Source of the DNA: JBCDBH01 sp039184055
GTDB taxonomy: Bacteria; Acidobacteriota; Thermoanaerobaculia; Multivoradales; J023
DNA length: 11,761 nt
Direction: 5' to 3'
Assembly: GCA_039184055.1 (NCBI GenBank)
Contig: JBCDBH010000176.1
Coordinates: forward strand, 1 to 11,761
In this document: one piece after another, positions 9,201-11,761 of the stretch
Numbering within the stretch: the first letter of the stretch is position 1
Layout: each line of letters starts with the position of its first letter
Notes under the pieces: model-generated
Told to the model about the DNA's origin: nothing
The model's database searches: none
What the model saw: the letters and a program-made list of their open reading frames with translations, nothing else
Program-made: the position numbers and the translations under genes

Positions 9201-11761
9201 GGTCGACGTTCAGATCGAGCCGATCTTCGATCCGACCGCGCCGATGGTGACCTTGGCCGGATGTCCGGCGGATGGTGATTGGGTGGTGCCGGATGCCAAC
9301 CTCACGATTCCGTTCACGATCACCGACAACGATTCGATCGAACGCTACGAGCTGTGGGTGGACGGTGTGCTCACCGACAGCGTGTTGGGGGTCGCCCAAG
9401 CCGAGGTCAGCTCGAGCTTCTCGTGGACGGTGCCGACGTCGGCCACGGGCGGTGACAGCTTCGATCTCGAGGTCAAGGCGTGGGATTACGGCGGGGCTTC
9501 GGGCGCGGCCGCCATCCAGGTGAGCGTGCCGGTGGCGAGTTGGACGACCGGTCCCGCCACCCTCGAAAGCTCGAGCGCCGACGGTCTCGATCTCCTGCTC
9601 GGTCCGGGTGTGTTCACGCTCAGTGAAGCGATCGCGCCGGCGTCGATTCGGCTTCTCGATGGCGCCTCCTTGGTGCCGGCGGCCGGCATCGATCTCGATC
9701 TCACCGTGACTGGCGAGCTCCGCGTGCAATGCGGCGCTTCCGTCGATGCGACCGGGCACGGCTACGCTGGTGCATCGGGAAGCAATATCGCGCCCGGCGA
9801 CGCCCCAGCCTGGGTCGCGCCGGCACCGTACAGCGCCGGTGGTAGTCACGGTGGTGTCGGCTCCTACGGTCACGAGTACATGAATAGCCGTGGCGATGTC
9901 TACGGCAGCGTCTATCGCCCGAGTCTCGGTGGTGGCGGTGGCTCGAGCCGTTACGCGAACAACCCGGGTGGCGCCGGTGGCGGTGTGCTGCGTATCGACG
10001 CGGCTTCGATCGTGCTCGATGGCACCCTCTCGGCACGTGGCGAATCGCGTGACCAGAAGGCGGTAGGTGCGCACAACCGAGCCAGCGGTGGTGCCGGCGG
10101 ATCGGTCGATATTCGCGCCACGAGCTTCGATGGCGTGGGTGTCATCGACGTGCGTGGAGGCGACTATCAGGCCAATCACAACACCGACCACGCCGGTGCC
10201 GGTGGTGGTGGTCGCGTGGCGCTCGATGTCGTCGGTCTCGGTGGTTTCGACGTCGCCGAGCAGGTGCGGATCGCCGGTGGCCGAACGTGGAACAAGAATG
10301 GTGAGCTGCACAACATCGGTGGTTCGGGCACGCTGTGGGTGCACCGGACAGGAGACGTTCACGGCAGTCTGCATCTCGACGCCGAAGCCATCGCTGGTGC
10401 CGTGGCGCCACCGACCGCGCTGCCGACGTTGGGTAGTGGCACGGTGAGTCTGCTCGAGGCGAGTGGTGACGACCTCTGGGTGACCACCGTCGAGACGCTT
10501 CATCCACGCTGGCTCGGCGTCGCGATGCAGCTCGTCGACAGCGGCAGCGGCGATCTCGGTACCTATGTGGTCGCCGAAATCGACGCCGGTGGCCGGGCTC
10601 GTCTGCTCGATGCGTCGAACGTCACGACGGCGGTTTCGTTTGTCGGTCGCTATCGTTTCGACGCCGTGTATCTACGCGACGGAGCGGGTCTCGACGCCAT
10701 CGACGAGCTCGACGCCACGGCGTTCCATGCGTTTGGCGAGGTGAGCTTGCCATCGCCACTCGAGGTCACCGATCTCACCATCGCCGAAGGAGCCGTGCTG
10801 CGGTCCGCGGCAAGTGGTCCTTGGCTGATGACGGCGAGTGGAACGTTGACGCTGGCAGCCGGGGCCACCATCGATGTCGATCAGGGTGGCTATGTCGGCG
10901 GGAGCGGTTCCAGCTGGTCGCCGGGCGAGGCACCTGCTTGGGTGACGGCGGCGCCCTATAGCGCCGGTGGTAGCTATGGCGGTGTCGGTTCGAACGGCCA
11001 CGAGCATGACAACGGGGTCGGCGACACGTACGACAGCGTGTTTCAACCGATTCTGGGTGGTGCCGGTGGCTCGACGCGTTTCCCCGCGAATATCGGTGGG
11101 GCCGGTGGTGGCGCTCTGGTGATCGACGCCGCGACCCTGGTGCTCGACGGCACCATCACAGCACGGGGCGAATCTCGCAGTCCGACCGTCCACTACGCCC
11201 AGAACCTCGCCAGCGGTGGCGCGGGTGGCGCGGTGAGCATCATTGCCGGGCATCTGAGCGGCACGGGTTCGATCGACGTGCGTGGTGGCGACTATCAGGC
11301 CAATCACAACAGCAACCATGCCGGTGCCGGTGGCGGTGGCCGTGTCGCCATCGACATGACGACGGGCACCTTCGACGCCACGACTCAGGTGCTGGCGAGC
11401 GGTGGTCGGGCGTGGAACAACAGCGACGAGCTGCTCAAGGTGGCGGGTGCCGGTACGGTGCTGGTACGCCAGGGCGCCGAAACCTACGGTGCGCTGTATG
11501 TGAACGCCGGCGTCACCGATGGCACGCCGGTACCGCCGACGCCTTTGCCGTTGCTCGGCGGTGGCTCGGTGACGGCGGTGGAAGTCAGTGGCTCCGACCT
11601 GTGGGTGACCACGGTCGAGACGCTGCACTCACGCTGGCTCGGTGTCGTCATGATGCTCAGCGATGATGGCGGCGGTGTGCTCGGTGATTTCCGCGTGGTC
11701 GAGCTCGACGGCGGTGGTCGGGCACGACTCGCCGGAGCGTCGACCGCGACCGCGGCGACGA
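1..11761 (+). CDS. Giant repetitive extracellular protein, interior fragment (partial at both ends)
   Basis: Frame 1 is open across the whole window: 3,920 sense codons, no stop, and no credible start, so both ends lie outside. Order of parts: carboxypeptidase-regulatory-like domains (residues 1-159), two Big_5-like domains (160-372), an Ig pair (373-567), five glycine-rich modules (568-2380), an Ig pair (2400-2595), module 6 (2596-2960), an Ig pair (2981-3180), and modules 7 and 8 (3181-3920+). Coding is supported by recurring protein motifs that stay in frame, all distances between module copies being multiples of three, and G/C-rich third positions throughout. No transmembrane segment, signal peptide, coiled coil or enzyme active site is visible. 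The composition (few Cys and Lys, much Gly, Thr and Asp) and domain types are those of secreted or cell-surface proteins. The likely role is a surface adhesin or structural rod (inference). A predicted 'Ig-like' or 'carboxypeptidase regulatory-like domain-containing protein' would be the usual database label. No specific gene name is recognised. Confidence 0.95.
208..477 (+). other. Carboxypeptidase-regulatory-like domain
   Basis: Residues 70-159. It starts with GSITGRVLQSDG, the classic 'G.i.G.V.d..G.p...a.V' opening of CarboxypepD_reg domains, continues with ALVYLQFPGG and TETDGTFTFEAVRMG, and ends with DFGDIVLDDED. Such domains are non-catalytic beta-sandwiches common in large secreted bacterial proteins, where they act as spacers or binding modules. 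It sits directly before the two Big_5-like domains with no linker. Confidence 0.7.
478..789 (+). other. Big_5-type Ig-like domain 1
   Basis: Residues 160-263. The domain opens PRVLGFEPGSG and carries VVRFSEPMAPSTF, the hallmark 'v.v.FsepM....' strand of bacterial Ig-like Big_5 (SbsA-like) domains. It continues with TAVELVPSVLVSGTAYEVVL and closes DVAGRAIQD...AAFTTAD, matching the family's 'L..gt.Y.v.v...v.D..Gn.l....v.sFtT' ending. Its role is structural. The length of about 104 residues is normal for the family. Confidence 0.8.
790..1116 (+). other. Big_5-type Ig-like domain 2
   Basis: Residues 264-372, in tandem with the preceding copy. It begins PPVVIDGYPLDGTNQVPID and has LLLVFSEPIVETSL (Big_5 FSEP signature), EVVITPIGSLIADHQYQLTV and the closing DLSGLPMAAPHVATFWTPDE. 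It is recognisably paralogous to domain 1 but strongly diverged, so this is an old duplication. Confidence 0.8.
1117..1398 (+). other. Ig pair 1, first domain (Big_7-like)
   Basis: Residues 373-466. It contains SPAAGATFTSGD, AAVTADDNRGVARVEF, ETAPYAF and GDHTLTARIVDLFDN. The combination 'SP.aG..f..gd....a.a.D..GV..VeF....' followed by 'aPy' and 'G.htltA...D' is typical of the bacterial Ig fold called Big_7. The same domain type recurs at 7198 and 8941, each time as the first of two Ig-like domains before a glycine-rich module. Confidence 0.7.
1399..1701 (+). other. Ig pair 1, second domain, with one Cys
   Basis: Residues 467-567. It has RVDCLADQDRV, then the strand FVLSDDLGLERWVLTVDGE, and ends VYRVVVEARDFSANVVRYEV. 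Equivalent domains at 7480 and 9223 share the early single Cys (codon 1429-1431 here), a 'sDdxxlxRxxLxxDg' segment and a 'xVxArDxSg' end. It is probably an Ig-like fold. Its single Cys has no partner inside the domain, and the only other Cys nearby is in the following module (codon 1891-1893). Confidence 0.6.
1702..2832 (+). repeat. Glycine-rich composite module 1 (lead module)
   Basis: Residues 568-944. As the first module after an Ig pair it has a lead-in (HNGTYTIDGPIAPAGIFLID, then HVQCGGTLDAS) with Cys at 1891. The Gly-rich half follows: GGSHG at 1996, DVYGSVYRP, GGGG, GGGVVHL, GAGGAGGSIFIEA, GGGGGGRIGID. The pair of in-module Cys is at 2311 and 2434. The second half shows THG (2491), LPTL, DAWIT, PRW (2632), LGVFKIAEIDGAGRIR and RHRFDRVEL (2776). 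The short regular strands separated by Gly and Asp turns suggest a parallel beta-helix (inference). Confidence 0.75.
2833..3954 (+). repeat. Glycine-rich composite module 2
   Basis: Residues 945-1318. It starts with a ladder of short strands (ITLTAGDIELDG, TTIRVESGATVRS, LIASGDLIIEPGAVIDVDG) that looks strongly like beta-helix rungs. Landmarks: GGSHGG 3091, ETYDSIVRP, GGGGG, GGGVVYLEV, LTLDGTINSRG, GAGGSVWIDA, GTIDAHGG, Cys 3418, GAGGGGRVALH, Cys 3532, THG 3601, LPTL, DAWLS, PRW 3754, YRFDRI 3901. It lacks the lead Cys found in module 1, consistent with following another module rather than an Ig pair. Confidence 0.75.
3955..5034 (+). repeat. Glycine-rich composite module 3 (no cysteines)
   Basis: Residues 1319-1678. 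Landmarks: LAPSWV, GGSHGGQG 4207, DVFGSVYWPSLGGGAGG, GGGLLLIEA, LTLDGELSARGE, GSGGTVRIA, GVIDASGGH, GGGAGGGGRVAVS, AGTVWFE, THGTLII 4687, LPTLGSGTVS, DLWIS, PRW 4843, LGVFEAID, GRYRFDTVVL 4981. At both positions where modules 1, 2, 4 and 5 carry Cys, this copy has none (around SGGHSSHG and YGGDEVDV). Confidence 0.75.
5035..6111 (+). repeat. Glycine-rich composite module 4
   Basis: Residues 1679-2037. Landmarks: LEIEAGALIDVSGFGYAEG, GGSHGGIG 5278, DIFGSVTMP, GGGG, GGGVLDIEA, GEIRARG, GGAGGSVRIA, LIDASGGD, Cys 5593, SGGGGRVALA, AWGG then Cys 5704, APGTIFL, THGELWI 5767, LPALGSGAL, DLWVE, a GRW in place of PRW at 5917, LGTFRVVELD, QHRFDDLVLRRGAVLEL 6061. The AWGGxxxCGS stretch closely resembles that of module 2, so these two are probably close relatives. 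Confidence 0.75.
6112..7140 (+). repeat. Glycine-rich composite module 5 (terminal copy of the first run)
   Basis: Residues 2038-2380. The Gly-rich half is standard: LDIDGDSRLDASGLGYAGG, GGSHGGLG 6271, EVYDSVYQPWLAGAGGA, GGGVLIFAL, VQLDGEIRVRG, GAGGTLVIDA, GVIDVSGGG, Cys 6607, GAGGGGRVVLD, Cys 6718, GAGTVLW, THG 6778. The second half has drifted: ALWIE remains, but PRW is absent, the 'LGxFxVxEID' strand becomes DYRVLAERED, and RYRFD becomes IYAFD (7084). It precedes an Ig pair, like module 6, which has lost the same RW element. Confidence 0.7.
7198..7479 (+). other. Ig pair 2, first domain (Big_7-like)
   Basis: Residues 2400-2493. It contains PPVIADVQPADGSVHPSG, ITATVSDNVSVTSVTL, EAPYTWTLNAP and LVVTAVDDNSN, the same order of elements as at 1117 and 8941. 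A short linker (7141-7197) joins it to module 5. No cysteine is present. Confidence 0.68.
7480..7785 (+). other. Ig pair 2, second domain, with one Cys
   Basis: Residues 2494-2595. It has PPEIAVNCLSSG (Cys 7513), LDLTVSDPDDDLDRVELYFD and LTVTLVARDFSG. This aligns by eye with the domain at 1399, including NCL versus DCL and ARDFSG versus ARDFSA. The acidic SDPDDDLD stretch could bind calcium, as acidic loops do in many extracellular sandwich domains, but nothing proves it here. Confidence 0.62.
7786..8880 (+). repeat. Glycine-rich composite module 6 (lead and only module of its block)
   Basis: Residues 2596-2960. Lead-in: DGDTTYDGGSVVVTGGTLTLDG and LVVACGGRIDVTERGYLG with the lead Cys at 7996. 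Gly-rich half: GGSHGGLG 8104, GVYGSLFDP, GGGGAGG, GGGVIRIA, GAGGSIRLDA, GEIDASG, GGGGGRVAL, AAGTIFV. The in-module Cys pair is absent. The second half is the most diverged: PLG replaces THG at 8554, LPKVGSGTVS is kept, the DxW and PRW elements are lost, and GDSYAGRYRFDRVEV (8818 on) is kept. It stands alone between two Ig pairs. Confidence 0.72.
8941..9222 (+). other. Ig pair 3, first domain (Big_7-like)
   Basis: Residues 2981-3074. It contains PTVAITAPVSATSFDAGA, AVTADVDSPLGIVSASVEF, TAAPWSWTVNAP and LEMVDGAGN. It is closest by eye to the pair-2 first domain (shared APxxWTxNAP ending), suggesting that the Ig pair was duplicated together with its neighbouring module. Confidence 0.68.
9223..9540 (+). 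other. Ig pair 3, second domain, with one Cys
   Basis: Residues 3075-3180. It has DPTAPMVTLAGCPADGD (Cys 9262), IPFTITDNDSIERYELWVDGV and DLEVKAWDYGG. The single Cys again precedes the 'tDNDxIxRYxLxVDG' segment, and the next Cys in the protein is in the lead-in of module 7 (9730). Confidence 0.65.
9541..10713 (+). repeat. Glycine-rich composite module 7 (lead module)
   Basis: Residues 3181-3571. Lead-in: LLLGPGVFTLSEAIAPASIR, then LTVTGELRVQCGASVDATG with Cys 9730. Landmarks: DAPAWVAPAPYSAGGSHGG (GGSHG 9838), DVYGSVYRPSLGGGGGSS, GAGGGVLRIDA, IVLDGTLSARGE, SGGAGGSVDIRA, GVIDVRGGDYQANHN (10141), GAGGGGRVALD, VHG 10357, LPTLGSGTVSLLEASGDDLW, PRW 10504, GRYRFDAVYL 10645. It has no in-module Cys pair. 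It is nearly twin to module 8, offset by exactly 1,128 bases. Confidence 0.78.
10714..11761 (+). repeat. Glycine-rich composite module 8 (cut by window edge)
   Basis: Residues 3572-3920+. It starts with a beta-helix-like ladder (LEVTDLTIAEGAVLRS, LTLAAGATIDVDQGGY) without a lead Cys. Landmarks: EAPAWVTAAPYSAGGSYGG (GGSYG 10966), DTYDSVFQPILGGAGGS, GAGGGALVIDA, LVLDGTITARGESR, SGGAGGAVSI, GSIDVRGGDYQANHN (11269), GAGGGGRVAID, TYG in place of THG at 11482, DLWVTTVETL, SRW 11629, LGDFRVVELDGGGRARL. The window stops just before the expected GRYRFD element, so a module end and further domains must lie to the right. Confidence 0.75.

Noticed and set aside
8386..10503. 705-codon minus-strand open frame, as a possible real gene
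   Set aside because: Same explanation: the shadow of sense codon choice. It spans module 6, an Ig pair and module 7, and has no recognisable protein motif.
1996..10980. GGSHGG as a metal-binding or catalytic motif
   Set aside because: The His is conserved in seven copies but is Tyr in module 8, and no second conserved ligand set is evident. A structural turn is more likely.
1702..11761. CRISPR-like or DNA-level direct repeat array
   Set aside because: The periodicity of about 1.1 kb is at protein level with heavy synonymous and amino-acid divergence. There are no short identical repeats with regular spacers.
1..11761. Promoters, terminators, RNA genes, insertion sequences
   Set aside because: The coding frame is continuous, so there is no intergenic space. 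I saw no inverted repeats with T-tracts, tRNA-like folds or transposase motifs.
1..11761. Abundant GATC tetranucleotides as a regulatory signal
   Set aside because: They follow from frequent ATC-GAT and GAT-C codon pairs (Ile-Asp, Asp-Leu) in this Asp-rich protein and need no separate explanation.

Overview
The window is the interior of a single giant gene. On the + strand, the frame starting at base 1 reads without a stop from the first to the last base (3,920 complete codons). No start, stop, ribosome binding site, RNA gene, mobile element or intergenic gap is visible. The encoded fragment alone is about 3,920 residues (roughly 0.4 MDa, rich in Gly, Ala, Val, Asp and Thr), and the real protein is longer at both ends.

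The organism is a high-GC bacterium with strong G/C preference at third codon positions (CTC/CTG, GTC/GTG, ATC, GGT/GGC; almost no TTA, CTA or TCA). The mix of carboxypeptidase-regulatory-like, Big_5-like and Ig-like domains in one huge, cysteine-poor protein fits Gram-negative environmental lineages such as Myxococcota, Bradymonadota or Acidobacteriota. That placement is a guess from style, not a demonstrated assignment.

Layout, left to right: (1) bases 1-477, the tail of one carboxypeptidase-regulatory-like beta-sandwich and a second, more complete one; (2) 478-1116, two Big_5-type Ig-like domains; (3) 1117-1701, a pair of Ig-like domains (the first Big_7-like, the second carrying one Cys); (4) 1702-7140, five consecutive copies of a composite glycine-rich module of about 345-375 residues; (5) 7198-7785, a second Ig pair; (6) 7786-8880, module 6; (7) 8941-9540, a third Ig pair; (8) 9541-11761, modules 7 and 8, the latter cut by the window edge. 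Each module has a Gly-rich half that looks like a parallel beta-helix (signatures GGSHGG, YGSVYxP, LDGxIxAxG, GAGGS, IDAxGG, GGGGRVA) and a second beta-rich half (THG, LPxLGxGTVS, DxW, PRWxG, GRYRFDxVxL).

The most striking pattern is the cysteines. The fragment has only 14, and all fall into seven positional pairs: three link the second Ig domain of a pair to the module directly after it, and four lie inside modules 1, 2, 4 and 5 at matching sites, while modules 3, 6, 7 and 8 lack both. This suggests a secreted, disulfide-stabilised rod built from superblocks of the form Ig + Cys-Ig + Cys-lead module + n further modules. A surface adhesin or extracellular scaffold is the most natural role, but no catalytic motif, signal peptide, anchor or secretion signal lies in the window, so function is inference only.
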